Source: Rhodospirillales bacterium URHD0017 (GTDB lineage: Bacteria > Pseudomonadota > Alphaproteobacteria > Reyranellales > Reyranellaceae). Taken from it: a stretch of DNA of 64,000 nt. The notes under the pieces are model-generated. The model saw nothing but the letters and a program-made list of their open reading frames with translations. It did not search any database and was not told the DNA's origin. The position numbers were made by a program, and so were the translations under genes. The stretch spans positions 1 through 64,000 of the forward strand of contig FODP01000031.1 in assembly GCA_900110395.1 (NCBI GenBank), written 5' to 3'. This document shows positions 8,327 through 16,332 of the stretch, piece by piece (within the stretch, counting starts at the first letter, position 1; every line of letters begins with the position of its first letter).

Positions 8327-8408
8327 GCTGGGAGCGCGGCACTCCGTGCCGCTCATGCTTTCAGCGCAAGGGGAAGATGCGCCACGGAGTGGCGCGCTCC
8401 CAGCAAAG
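8327..8408. repeat. Dispersed hairpin element, inverted pair (copies A and B)
   Basis: Copy A (8327-8356) begins 8 bp after the monooxygenase stop codon and reads GCTGGGAGC then the hairpin GCGGCAC-TCC-GTGCCGC. Copy B (8379-8408) is the same element inverted, with hairpin GCGCCAC-GGA-GTGGCGC then GCTCCCAGCAAAG. The ribosome site of the NIPSNAP gene comes directly after copy B. Related copies lie at 14171, 30193 and 40300. Confidence 0.85.
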
Positions 8409-8419
8409 AGGAGAAGTCG

Positions 8420-9040
8420 ATGATCTTTGAAATGCGGACCTATCTCATGAAGCCGGGCAGCATCCCCAAGGTGGAGGAGCTGTTCGGCGCGGGCATGCCG
8501 GCGCGTACCAAGCTGTCGCGCTTCGGCGGCTTCTGGCGCACCGAGGTCGGCACGCTGAACCAGATCATCCATGTCTGGCCCTACAAGGACCTCAACGAGC
8601 GCGACCATACCCGCGCCGAAGCCGTCCGGACCGGCGTGTGGCCGCCCAAGATCGCCGACAATGTCCTCGAGATGGAGAGCAAGATCCTCCATGCCGCACC
8701 GTTCTCGCCGCACTTCGAGCCGGGCGAGCATGGCGGCATCTACGAGTTCCGGACCTACACCTACGGTCCGGGCAACATCCCCAAGGTGATCGAGGCGTGG
8801 ACGCCGCTGATCAAGGCGCGCGCCGCCATCTCGCCGCTGGTCTTCGCCGGCTTCACCGACATCGGCGCGCTCAACCAGTGGGTCCATGTCTGGGCCTACA
8901 AGAACATGGCCGACCGCGAGGCGCGCCGCGCCCAGGCGATGAAGCCCGGTGTCTGGCCGCCGCCGCGGCACGAGAGCGTGACCCTGCTCAAGCAGGAGAA
9001 CAAGTTCGCGGTACCGGCGAGCTGGTCGCCGTTGCGCTAG
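8420..9040 (+). CDS. NIPSNAP-family protein, two tandem domains
   Basis: A 206-residue protein made of two NIPSNAP (dimeric alpha+beta ferredoxin-like) repeats. The first starts MIFEMRTYLMKPGSIPKVEE and the second IYEFRTYTYGPGNIPKVIEA. Each carries the matching segment LNQIIHVWPYKDL or LNQWVHVWAYKNM and ends in GVWPP. The biochemical role of bacterial NIPSNAP proteins is not established; they often sit with oxidoreductases of organic acid or aromatic breakdown, as here. The GAGGAGAAG ribosome site lies 4 bp before the ATG. Confidence 0.9.
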   Translation: MIFEMRTYLMKPGSIPKVEELFGAGMPARTKLSRFGGFWRTEVGTLNQIIHVWPYKDLNERDHTRAEAVRTGVWPPKIADNVLEMESKILHAAPFSPHFEPGEHGGIYEFRTYTYGPGNIPKVIEAWTPLIKARAAISPLVFAGFTDIGALNQWVHVWAYKNMADREARRAQAMKPGVWPPPRHESVTLLKQENKFAVPASWSPLR

Positions 9041-9060
9041 CAAGGCGGTCATCCTCGTGC

Positions 9061-9152
9061 TCCTCTCCCCGCTAGGGGAGAGGCTGGGTGAGGGGGTTAC
9101 AGAGAACCTTCGAAGCCCCCTCACCTAACCTCTCCCCCTAGCGGGGGAGAGG
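9061..9152. repeat. Intergenic palindromic repeat, CTCTCCCC family (copy 1)
   Basis: An approximately 92-bp imperfect palindrome. The outer hairpins are CTCTCCCCGCTAGGGGAGAG and the mirrored TCTCCCCCTAGCGGGGGAGA. The inner part pairs GGTGAGGGGG with CCCCCTCACC. Such repeats are abundant between genes of Rhizobiales-like genomes. Related copies lie at 13084 and 14111. Confidence 0.85.
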
Positions 9153-9206
9153 AACTTGAAAAGAAGAAAGAGTAGCGAAAGCGACGAAGCAAAGAGGAAA
9201 CGCGTC

Positions 9207-10091
9207 ATGACCATCTCCATCCGCCAGGTCGGGCCGTGCTTTGCGGGCGAGGTCGAGGGCATCGACATGCGGCGTCCGCTCACCAGGGACGAAGTCGCGG
9301 CGGTCCACGCCGGCATGGACCGGTACGCCGTGCTGGTGTTCCGCGACCAGAAGATCGACGACGCCCAGCAGCTCGCCTTCACGCGGAGCCTGGGCGAGAT
9401 CGAGCATGCGATCGGGACCAGCCTGCGCGCGGCCAGCGAAACCCGCCTGCCCACGACCTTCGCCGACGTCTCCAACCTCGACAAGAACAACACGCCGTAT
9501 CCGCGCGACGACCGCCGTCGGCTGTTCGCCATCGGCAACCGGCTTTGGCATTCGGACTCGTCGTTCAAGGTCGTGCCGGCCAAATACTCGCTGCTGCACG
9601 GCATCAGCATCCCGTCCAAGGGCGGCAACACCCAGTTCGCCGACATGCGAGCGGCCTACGATGCGCTGGACGACGAGACCAAGGCCGAGGTCGAGACCAT
9701 GGTCTGCGAGCATTCGCAGATGTTCTCGCGCCAGATCATCGGCTTCACCGACTTCACCGACGAGGAGCGCGAGCGCTTCCGCCCAGTGCTCCAGTGCATG
9801 GTGCGCACCCACCCGGTCACGGGCCGCAAGTCGCTCTACCTGTCGTCACATGCCGGCGGCATCGTCGGCTGGCCGATGCCCGAGGCGCGCGGTTACCTGC
9901 GCGATCTGATCGAGCACGCCACCCAGCGCGAGTTCGTCTACACCCACAAATGGCGGATCGGCGACCTGGTGATGTGGGACAATCGCCAGACCATGCACCG
10001 CGCCCGCCCCTTCCCGGCCAACGAGCCGCGCGACATGCGCCGCACGACGCTCGCGGGAGACGGACCGACGGCCGTGCAGGCGGCGGCCTGA
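9207..10091 (+). CDS. TauD/TfdA-family 2-oxoglutarate dioxygenase
   Basis: A 294-residue Fe(II)/2-oxoglutarate-dependent dioxygenase. The iron triad is visible: HSD (H115, D117) and H264 in DNRQTMHRARPF. The 2-oxoglutarate-binding Arg is R278 or R279 in DMRRTTL. The N-terminal FAGEVEGIDMRRPLT and the layout fit the TfdA/2,4-D dioxygenase branch, whose members cleave ether, sulfonate or similar groups by hydroxylation. ATG 9207 has an AGAGGAAA site; an ATG at 9156 in frame precedes a charged stretch and is less likely. The substrate is unknown. Confidence 0.9.
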   Translation: MTISIRQVGPCFAGEVEGIDMRRPLTRDEVAAVHAGMDRYAVLVFRDQKIDDAQQLAFTRSLGEIEHAIGTSLRAASETRLPTTFADVSNLDKNNTPYPRDDRRRLFAIGNRLWHSDSSFKVVPAKYSLLHGISIPSKGGNTQFADMRAAYDALDDETKAEVETMVCEHSQMFSRQIIGFTDFTDEERERFRPVLQCMVRTHPVTGRKSLYLSSHAGGIVGWPMPEARGYLRDLIEHATQREFVYTHKWRIGDLVMWDNRQTMHRARPFPANEPRDMRRTTLAGDGPTAVQAAA

Positions 10092-10099
10092 GGCACTGA

Positions 10100-10393
10100 T
10101 CAGGGTTTGCCGGGGCAGGCCGTGGTCTTCTTCGCCATGCACTTGGCGTTGGGACCGCGGACCATGCACCCGTCGCCGCACGGGATTTCGGTGGGACGGC
10201 AGTGACGCGTGCAATAGTCGCCCGGATGGCGCTGGGGCGCGCTCTGTTGCTGGCTACCCTGGGATTGTGACGCAGACTGCGCCAACAATACGATGCCGGC
10301 TGGCTCCGCGTCGGCATCCGGCCATGGCGAGTAATCGGCGGCGAGGACCGGCATGCTGAGCAAGGCAGCCAACAAGACCAGCACGCGCATCAT
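10100..10393 (-). CDS. Small secreted cysteine-rich protein, unknown function
   Basis: A 97-residue protein with a clear signal peptide (MMRVLVLLAALLSMPVLA). A low-complexity linker rich in Ser and Gln (ASQSQGSQQQSAPQ) follows, then a compact C-terminal segment with six Cys (YCTRHCRPTEIPCGDGC, AKCMAKK, ACPGKP). Six Cys in about 40 residues suggest disulfides or a metal site in the periplasm. I do not recognise the family. It ends 9 bp from the dioxygenase gene on the other strand. Confidence 0.7.
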   Translation of the reverse strand: MMRVLVLLAALLSMPVLAADYSPWPDADAEPAGIVLLAQSASQSQGSQQQSAPQRHPGDYCTRHCRPTEIPCGDGCMVRGPNAKCMAKKTTACPGKP

Positions 10394-10446
10394 CCAATCC
10401 CACTCCTTTTCGTCGTCCGGGCGGCGGCGAAGATAGCAGCCGCCCG

Positions 10447-12582
10447 TCAGGTTTTCAGCAACGCCGCCATGATGCGGTCGCGGGTCAGCGGCATATCATG
10501 AATGCGCACACCAAGCGCATGATTTACGGCATTTCCAATGGCGGCGGCGGTCGGCCCGACCGTGCATTCGCCCACGCCCAGGGTGGAATTTCCCGCGCCG
10601 TCGACGAACTCGACCTGCATTTCGGGCACCTCGCTGAAGCGCAGGATCGGATAGCTCTCCCAATCGCGCGAGGCGATGCCCTCGCCATCGAGCTTGACCT
10701 GCTCCTTCAGCGTCCAGCTCACGGCCTGAACAATGCCGCCCTCGAGCTGGTTGCGGGCGCCGTCGGGATTGACCACCAGGCCGGCGTCGGCGACGCACCA
10801 GACGCGATCGACCTTCACTGTCTCCTGCACCGTGACGGCGGCAACGACGGCGGCGTAGGCGGCGCGGTTCTTGTAGCGGGCGACGGCCAACCCGAGACCC
10901 GTGCCGGTGCCGGACGGGCCGCGCGAGGTCCAGCCGGCGCGCCCGGCCACCAATTCGACCAGTCGCCGCGCCCGCGGCTCGGACAGGATCGAGAGCCGGT
11001 AGGCTACGGGATCCTCGCCGGCCCGCGCGGCCAGATCGTCGATCAGAGATTCGATGGCGAACACGTTGGGCAGCGCGCCCAGCCCGCGCAGCGCCGACGT
11101 GCGCACCGGCGGACGCATCACGAGATGATGCAGGATGCGATGAGCGGGGACGTCGTAGAGCGGCACGGCGTTGCGCGTGCCGCCGCCGCCGCGTTCTTCC
11201 GACGGATCGAACGGGGCGACCTCCGACGGCGGATTGGCGAGCGCTTCCGAGGCCAGCAGGTAACCGCTGCCGCTGCCCGGCCGCTGGACATGGGTGGGAC
11301 TCCAGATTTCCGTCGTCCAGTCGGCGGGGCGGCCGCGCTCGTCGAGATCGACATGCAGGGTCACCAGCATGGCGGGACCGACCGGCTCGAAGCCGAACTC
11401 CTCCTCGCGGCGCCATTGCAGGCGGATCCAGCGGCCGGGAATGCGCATGGCGACCAGCGCGGCATCGAGGGCCGCATCGTCGGCGCCATTGTGGCCATAG
11501 CAGCCGGCGCCGTGCAGGTGCTGCGCGGTGATCGCCTCGATCGGCAGGCCGAGCACGGGCGCGAGATTCTTGCGCAACGGATGCATGCCCTGGCCATGCG
11601 AGCGCACCGTCAGATGTCCGTCGCGGAACTCGGCCAGCGCGCACGAGGGCGACATCGAGGCGTGCGCAATGTAGGGCCGCGAGACGGTTATCTGGGCGAG
11701 GCGCTTTGGCGGCGTCGCCGGTGCGGGCCAGGCGCCGATGCGACGATCGTCGCTCGGCTGGCCCTTCAGCCAGGCCGCTTCCTGCTGTGCCGGTTCGAGG
11801 CGACGCGCGTTGTCCCACCTGGCGTGCGCCGGCGCCACCGCGGCGGCCGCCTGCGCAACGCTCTCGACCGGGCTGACGAAGGCCACGAAGTTGGCCTCGC
11901 GGATGATCTGCAGGTCGCCCCCTGTCTTCTGATGGGCGGCGGCACGACGGATCGCAGCCTCGTCGAGCGCCGCCAAGGTGGCACCGCGGTTGGGCTGGCG
12001 CAGCGTGCGGGCGTGCAGGACATCCTTCGGCAGGACGTCGTGCACGTAGGCGGCGCCACTCAGCTTCGCCGGCAGGTCGAGGCGCGGCACGCTGTGGCCG
12101 ACCACGCGATACGACGACACCGGTTTGACGGGCGCTGTCCCGGTCACGGCCTGGGTGAGGTCGATCTCGCCGGCGACGGTCCAGTAATCCTGGCCGGTCG
12201 CCGCACCGTTCTGGAGGAACTGGCCATCGGCCACCGTGAGATCGTCGCGGCTGCAGTTGAGGCGGAGCGCCGCGCGCTCCAGCGCCTTGGCCCGTACCTC
12301 GGCGCAGACCAGGCGCACCGAGCCGCCCGACACTTCGACCGACAGCGACGACGTGGTGTAGAGCTCGTCCGGTCCGTTGGTCGTATCGCCCGACAGCACG
12401 ACCACGCGATCGAGCGGCAGGTCGAGCTCCTCGGCGGCGATCTGGCCGATGGCGGTGACGACGCCCTGCCCCATCTCGACCTTGCCGGTGGCGATGCGCA
12501 CGGTGCGGTCGGGCTGGAAATGGATCCAGCGGTCGAGCCGCGGATTGTCGACCAGGCTTGCCGGCAGTGGACGCGCGTTCAT
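10447..12582 (-). CDS. Molybdopterin-binding large subunit, isoquinoline 1-oxidoreductase beta type
   Basis: A 711-residue xanthine-dehydrogenase-family large subunit. These bind molybdopterin cytosine dinucleotide and hydroxylate N-heterocycles or aldehydes. The molybdenum-site Glu is E672 in GVGECTVGPT. GKVEMGQGVVTAIGQIAAEEL, GQGMHPLRKNLAPVLG and GAGCYGHNGADDAA are family signatures. No FAD subunit is present, which is normal for the Ior branch. The start overlaps the stop of the iron-sulfur subunit gene as ATGA. Usual electron acceptors are cytochromes c or membrane carriers, but no cytochrome gene is next to it. Confidence 0.9.
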   Translation of the reverse strand: MNARPLPASLVDNPRLDRWIHFQPDRTVRIATGKVEMGQGVVTAIGQIAAEELDLPLDRVVVLSGDTTNGPDELYTTSSLSVEVSGGSVRLVCAEVRAKALERAALRLNCSRDDLTVADGQFLQNGAATGQDYWTVAGEIDLTQAVTGTAPVKPVSSYRVVGHSVPRLDLPAKLSGAAYVHDVLPKDVLHARTLRQPNRGATLAALDEAAIRRAAAHQKTGGDLQIIREANFVAFVSPVESVAQAAAAVAPAHARWDNARRLEPAQQEAAWLKGQPSDDRRIGAWPAPATPPKRLAQITVSRPYIAHASMSPSCALAEFRDGHLTVRSHGQGMHPLRKNLAPVLGLPIEAITAQHLHGAGCYGHNGADDAALDAALVAMRIPGRWIRLQWRREEEFGFEPVGPAMLVTLHVDLDERGRPADWTTEIWSPTHVQRPGSGSGYLLASEALANPPSEVAPFDPSEERGGGGTRNAVPLYDVPAHRILHHLVMRPPVRTSALRGLGALPNVFAIESLIDDLAARAGEDPVAYRLSILSEPRARRLVELVAGRAGWTSRGPSGTGTGLGLAVARYKNRAAYAAVVAAVTVQETVKVDRVWCVADAGLVVNPDGARNQLEGGIVQAVSWTLKEQVKLDGEGIASRDWESYPILRFSEVPEMQVEFVDGAGNSTLGVGECTVGPTAAAIGNAVNHALGVRIHDMPLTRDRIMAALLKT

Positions 12583-13055
12583 GCCCGGCCTCCGTTGCGC
12601 AGAGTGGCTGCCGCGCGCTCGACGGCGCGCAGGATGCGCTGATGCGCGCCGCAGCGGCAGAGATGCTTGTCGAGGGCGGCGACGATGTCGACACGGCTGG
12701 GCGTGGGATTGCGGTCGAGCAGCGCCTTGGCCGACATGACGATGCCGCTCAGGCAGTAGCCGCACTGCCCCGCCTGCTCATCGAGGAAGGCCTGCTGAAG
12801 GGGATGCGGTTTGGCCGGCGTGCCCAGGCCTTCGATGGTGGTGACCTTGCGGTCGGCCACCATGCCGATCTCGCGGGTGCAGGCGTAGACGGGCTGGCCG
12901 TCGACCAGCACCATGCAGCTGCCGCACTGTTCCAGCCCGCAGCCGTAGCGCGTGCCCATCAGGCCGAGATGATTGCGCAGGACGTCGAGCAAGGTCGCCG
13001 TCTCCGGCGCCTCGACGCGCTTGGCCTCACCGTTGACCGTGAACGCAATGGCCAT
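12579..13055 (-). CDS. (2Fe-2S)-binding small subunit of molybdenum hydroxylase
   Basis: A 158-residue iron-sulfur subunit. The N-terminal plant-type ferredoxin domain has C39, C44, C47 and C59 (YGCGLEQCGSC, YACT). The C-terminal helical domain has C98, C101, C133 and C135 (QCGYC, CRC). The two [2Fe-2S] clusters carry electrons from the molybdenum site of the large subunit, whose gene overlaps by 4 bp. The length is normal for the family. It is the first gene of the pair; a palindromic repeat lies upstream. Confidence 0.95.
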   Translation of the reverse strand: MAIAFTVNGEAKRVEAPETATLLDVLRNHLGLMGTRYGCGLEQCGSCMVLVDGQPVYACTREIGMVADRKVTTIEGLGTPAKPHPLQQAFLDEQAGQCGYCLSGIVMSAKALLDRNPTPSRVDIVAALDKHLCRCGAHQRILRAVERAAATLRNGGRA

Positions 13056-13083
13056 CCTCTCCTCCCCTCTTGCCTCTTCATGC

Positions 13084-13178
13084 TCCTCTCCCCCGCCAGG
13101 GGGAGAGGCTGGGTGAGGGGGTTGCGGACGATCGTCGAAAGCCCCTCGCCTAACCTCTCCCCCTAGCGGGGGAGAGGA
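13084..13178. repeat. Intergenic palindromic repeat, CTCTCCCC family (copy 2)
   Basis: About 95 bp with the same plan as the copy at 9061: outer hairpin CTCTCCCCCGCCAGGGGGAGAG, inner GGTGAGGGG paired with CCCCTCGCC, and closing hairpin TCTCCCCCTAGCGGGGGAGA. It lies between the molybdenum hydroxylase small-subunit gene and the F420-type monooxygenase gene. Confidence 0.85.
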
Positions 13179-13192
13179 ACATGAGGAAGACG

Positions 13193-14092
13193 TTATAAAA
13201 GGTCGGCGACGGCCTTGCGATAGCGCGTGATCGCGTCGAGGTGCTCGGCATAGCTCTTGCCGGCGATGCGCTTGTGATGGCCGCTGACGTAAGTGGTGTG
13301 GACGGTGGCGTGGGTGACGCCCGCCTTCTTCCAGAAGCCGATCTCGCGCCGCCAGTCGTCTTCCTGGCCGATGCCGGGCGACACCCAGACCTCCAGGCCG
13401 ACCGAGGCGGGATCGCGGCCGGCGGCGCGGATGAGCCCGCGCAGCTTGTCGAAGGCCTTCAGCGCCTCGTCACCTGCCGGATAGGCGAGCGGCATGAAGC
13501 CGTCGCCGTATTTGGCGGCGCGCCGGAAGGTCGCCTCGGCATGGCCACCGAACCAGATCGGCACGCGGCCCGACTTCGGCCGTGGGTTGATGCCGCCGTC
13601 GTCGAGTTGGTGAAACTCGCCCTTGAACTTGACGTGCGGCTCGGCCCACAGCGCCTGCATGAAGCGCACTTGCTCCTCGGAGCGCTTGCCGCGGGTATGG
13701 AAATCCATGCCGAGCGCCTGGAACTCGATCTCGTTCCAGCCGACGCCGATGCCGAGGCGGAACTCGCGACCTTCGCACAGCGCATCGAGGCAGGCCGCCT
13801 GCTTGGCGACCAGGGCGGCCTGGCGCTGCGCCAGGATGACGACGCCGGAGGCGAAGCCGACCTTCTTGGTGACGCCCGCCAGGAAGGCGAACAGCACGAA
13901 GGGATCGTGATAAGCGGTCGCCGTGGTGCCGACGCGCTTGCCGCCGTAGTCGACACTGGGATTGCCGCCCAGCACATGGTCGGGGCCGAGCAGGTAGGTG
14001 AAGCCCAGGCCCTCGGCGGCTTGCGCATAGTCGCGCAGGACGGTGGCGCCGGTGCCGATGTCACCGACCGGTAGTGAAGCGCCGAGTTGCAT
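13193..14092 (-). CDS. Luciferase-like monooxygenase, F420-dependent type
   Basis: A 299-residue member of the F420-type luciferase-like branch. The N-terminus is MQLGASLPVGDIGTGATVLR. Then come YLLGPDHVLGG, FASGVVILAQRQAALVAKQ and FRLGIGVGWNEIEFQALGMD, a strong signature of this branch. VPIWFGGHAEATFRRAAKYG follows. Many proteobacterial members have no F420 pathway and probably use FMN. It is downstream of the 14208-16240 pair in the same direction, separated by two intergenic repeats, so co-transcription is uncertain. Confidence 0.88.
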   Translation of the reverse strand: MQLGASLPVGDIGTGATVLRDYAQAAEGLGFTYLLGPDHVLGGNPSVDYGGKRVGTTATAYHDPFVLFAFLAGVTKKVGFASGVVILAQRQAALVAKQAACLDALCEGREFRLGIGVGWNEIEFQALGMDFHTRGKRSEEQVRFMQALWAEPHVKFKGEFHQLDDGGINPRPKSGRVPIWFGGHAEATFRRAAKYGDGFMPLAYPAGDEALKAFDKLRGLIRAAGRDPASVGLEVWVSPGIGQEDDWRREIGFWKKAGVTHATVHTTYVSGHHKRIAGKSYAEHLDAITRYRKAVADLL

Positions 14093-14110
14093 GTTTGGTC
14101 TCCCCTCTAG

Positions 14111-14161
14111 TTCCTCTCCCCCGCCCCCTCACCCAGCCTCTCCCCCCTAGCGGGAGAGAGG
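14111..14161. repeat. Partial palindromic repeat, CTCTCCCC family (copy 3)
   Basis: A shortened copy of the repeat at 9061 and 13084. It keeps CCTCTCCCCC, CCCCCTCACCC and the closing hairpin around CCCCTAGCGGGAG, but the central part is missing. It sits in the 5' region of the F420-type monooxygenase gene. Confidence 0.75.
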
Positions 14162-14170
14162 AGCATGATT

Positions 14171-14207
14171 CATGAGCGGGCCTGGAGGCCCGCGCTCCCA
14201 GCAAAGA
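14171..14207. repeat. Dispersed hairpin element (copy C)
   Basis: The hairpin GCGGGCC-TGGA-GGCCCGC is preceded by CATGA and followed by GCTCCCAGCAAAGA. The element directly abuts the stop codon (14208-14210) of the upstream monooxygenase gene. Relative to that gene it has the same orientation as the other stop-codon copies. Confidence 0.85.
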
Positions 14208-15452
14208 CTACTCCGCCGCGGCCGCCTTGGCAGGCTTCAAGTCGGTCGAATACTTCAGATGCACCGGCGCGTTGGCTTCGAACGGGCTCTTGAGGTCGAG
14301 ACTCTTGGCGATCTCGCGGATTGCTGGGAAGACCTCCTGGCCCATCAGGCGCACGCAGGTGAGCGAATCTTCCTGGCTGACGCGGCCATCGTTGCCCCAC
14401 AGCGCCAGGATCCCGGGCCGCGTCTGCTCGAGGATGCGCTTCAGCTTGGCCACCACCGTCTTGGGCGTGCCGTAGATGATGCGCAGATCCTCGACCTGCT
14501 GCTCGAAGCTGGTGTTGCCGCGCGGGTTGATGGCGCGGCCGGCAGCGAACTCGACGAAGGCGCGGCGGTTGGTGGGCGAGCCGTAGCCCGACGGCGTGCT
14601 CCACACCGGATGGGCGAGCCCGGTGAACTCGCCCTGCATCCAGCGGAACTGCCTGGCGTTCTCGCGCGCCTTGTCCTCGTTGTCGGAGATGTGGACCTGG
14701 ATCAGGTAGCCGCGATTCTCCGGCCCGCCGACATAGCCCGACTGCAGCGCCACCTGGTCGTAGAGCTCCCAGATCTTCTTGGTCTGCTCGATCGAGGTGT
14801 TCAGCGCGATGTAGGGATAGCGCTGCTGCGCCGCCCACACGATCGTCTCCTTGCTGATCACGCCGGGGATCCAGACGCGCGGATAGGGCTTCTGCAGCGG
14901 CACCGCCCACGGGTTCACGACGCGGTGCTGGTAATGCGTGCCCTCGTAGCGAAACGGGCCGGGCCGTGTCCAGGCCTGCACGACCAGATCGTGCGCCTCC
15001 TCGAAGCGCTCGCGGTTGAAGGCGGGATTGACGCCGGTGGCGAGCTGCTCCTGCCCGCCGCCGCGCACGAAGCCCGAGACCAGCCGGCCCTTGGAGATCA
15101 TGTCGATCATGGCGAGCTCTTCGGCGAGCCGGATCGGGTTCTCCGCCAGAGGCAGCGGATTGCCCAGCATGACGATCTTCGTCTTCTTGGTCATGCCGGC
15201 GAGGATGGCGGCGAAGATGTTGGCCTTGGCCTGCATGCAGAACGGCGCGTTGTGGTGCTCGTTCAGCATGATGCCGTCGATGCCGACCTCCTCGGCCAGC
15301 ATGTACTGCTCGATGTAGTTGTTGTAGAGCCGCGATCCCGCGACCGGGTCGAAATGCTTGTTGGGGAACATCAGCGCGGTGGCGCCGAAGTCGCGGCCGG
15401 CCTGCTCGTCGTAGGCCGACATGGGCTGTTCGGTGAAATACATCAGGTGCAT
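14208..15452 (-). CDS. Luciferase-like monooxygenase paired with alpha/beta hydrolase
   Basis: A 414-residue luciferase-superfamily protein. It begins MHLMYFTEQPMSAYDEQAG, with GIDGIMLNEHHNAPFCMQAK, ISKGRLVSGFVRGGGQE and, near the C-terminus, YGTPKTVVAKLKRILEQ. It is longer than the F420-type enzymes and close to the SsuD/LadA-like, FMN-using branch. The start is ATG 15452 after GGGAG, 5 bp after the hydrolase stop codon, so the two form an operon. A monooxygenase followed by a hydrolase suggests oxidation then cleavage of an ester or ketone-type product, although the hydrolase lacks its nucleophile. Confidence 0.87.
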   Translation of the reverse strand: MHLMYFTEQPMSAYDEQAGRDFGATALMFPNKHFDPVAGSRLYNNYIEQYMLAEEVGIDGIMLNEHHNAPFCMQAKANIFAAILAGMTKKTKIVMLGNPLPLAENPIRLAEELAMIDMISKGRLVSGFVRGGGQEQLATGVNPAFNRERFEEAHDLVVQAWTRPGPFRYEGTHYQHRVVNPWAVPLQKPYPRVWIPGVISKETIVWAAQQRYPYIALNTSIEQTKKIWELYDQVALQSGYVGGPENRGYLIQVHISDNEDKARENARQFRWMQGEFTGLAHPVWSTPSGYGSPTNRRAFVEFAAGRAINPRGNTSFEQQVEDLRIIYGTPKTVVAKLKRILEQTRPGILALWGNDGRVSQEDSLTCVRLMGQEVFPAIREIAKSLDLKSPFEANAPVHLKYSTDLKPAKAAAAE

Positions 15453-15457
15453 GGCGT

Positions 15458-16240
15458 CTACTCCCGACCGATGAAATTGGTGACCAGCTTGGCGAGCGCC
15501 TCGGGCTGCTCCATGTCGACGGCATGCCCGCACGACCTGACGATCTCCAGGTGGGCATCGGGCAGCGATTCAAGATAGCGCTTGCCGGCGCTGATCGGCA
15601 CCACCTTGTCGTCGTCGCCCCACACGATCAGGGCCGGCGCACGCATGGACTTGAGCAGATGGGGCAGGGTCTGGCTGTACATGTAGGGCTTCCAGGCGAT
15701 GCGGAAGCTCATCTCGCGGCAGATGTCCCACATTTCCAGCTGATCGACCGAAGGCTCGGCGCCGTAGACCCGGTCGAACGCCTTCTGGTCGTGGAAGGCC
15801 GCGCGCGCATAATCCATGTAGCCGGTGACGGCGAGGTCGAGGATGTCGCCCTGCGGCGGCTTGATGCCCATGGCGCCGACCAGCACCAGATGCGAGAGGT
15901 CGGCCGGCGCCATGGTCGCCATCTCGGCCGCGATCCAGCCGCCGAAGCCAAGCCCGACCAGGGCGGCGCGGGCGACCTTCAATTCGCTCAAGAGGCCACG
16001 ATAGACCACGGCGATGTCGCGCACGCTGCGCATCCAGTCGGGCCGTTCGGAGCGGCTGTAGCCGGGATGGTGCGGGACGATCACCGCGTGGTTCGCCGCG
16101 AGCGCGTCGTAGAACGGCAGATCGTCGAGCGTGCCGGTCTCGTGATGCAGGACCAGCACCGGGCGTCCCCGGCCGGCGCGCTTCACGTGGAGCTTGGTCC
16201 CGCCGGCCTCGATGGTGGAGCTCGCCCAGTCGACCGCCAT
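15458..16240 (-). CDS. Alpha/beta-hydrolase-fold protein with Ser-to-Gly nucleophile
   Basis: A 260-residue alpha/beta-hydrolase fold. The oxyanion-loop region is LVLHHETGTLDD. The nucleophile elbow reads LVGLGFGGWIAAEMA: where relatives have HS in VGHSLGG, this protein has L97-G98, so Ser is replaced by Gly. The acid (WGDDDKVVP, D209-D211) and His (CGHAVD, H239) are kept. Either catalysis does not need a Ser nucleophile, as in cofactor-free dioxygenases and some lyases of this fold, or the protein binds rather than hydrolyses. It is the first gene of a two-gene operon with the luciferase-like monooxygenase. Confidence 0.85.
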   Translation of the reverse strand: MAVDWASSTIEAGGTKLHVKRAGRGRPVLVLHHETGTLDDLPFYDALAANHAVIVPHHPGYSRSERPDWMRSVRDIAVVYRGLLSELKVARAALVGLGFGGWIAAEMATMAPADLSHLVLVGAMGIKPPQGDILDLAVTGYMDYARAAFHDQKAFDRVYGAEPSVDQLEMWDICREMSFRIAWKPYMYSQTLPHLLKSMRAPALIVWGDDDKVVPISAGKRYLESLPDAHLEIVRSCGHAVDMEQPEALAKLVTNFIGRE

Positions 16241-16332
16241 ACCCGATTTCCTCCGCCTATTGCGAGGATCGTTGCAACCGGACCTAGACGAGTCAAACTT
16301 GCGGTCCCGCAGGGCAGTATTTCGCCGGGCTT

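Noticed and set aside
10498..12642. A 714-residue plus-strand frame and a 732-residue alternative minus frame over the molybdenum hydroxylase gene
   Set aside because: Only the 10447-12582 frame gives family motifs and the catalytic Glu. The others are low-complexity Arg-rich shadows.
9061..14161. CTCTCCCC palindromes as simple transcription terminators
   Set aside because: They lack T-runs, recur in several copies and lie in gaps between genes in the same direction, so they are better described as repeat elements, though they may affect transcript ends.
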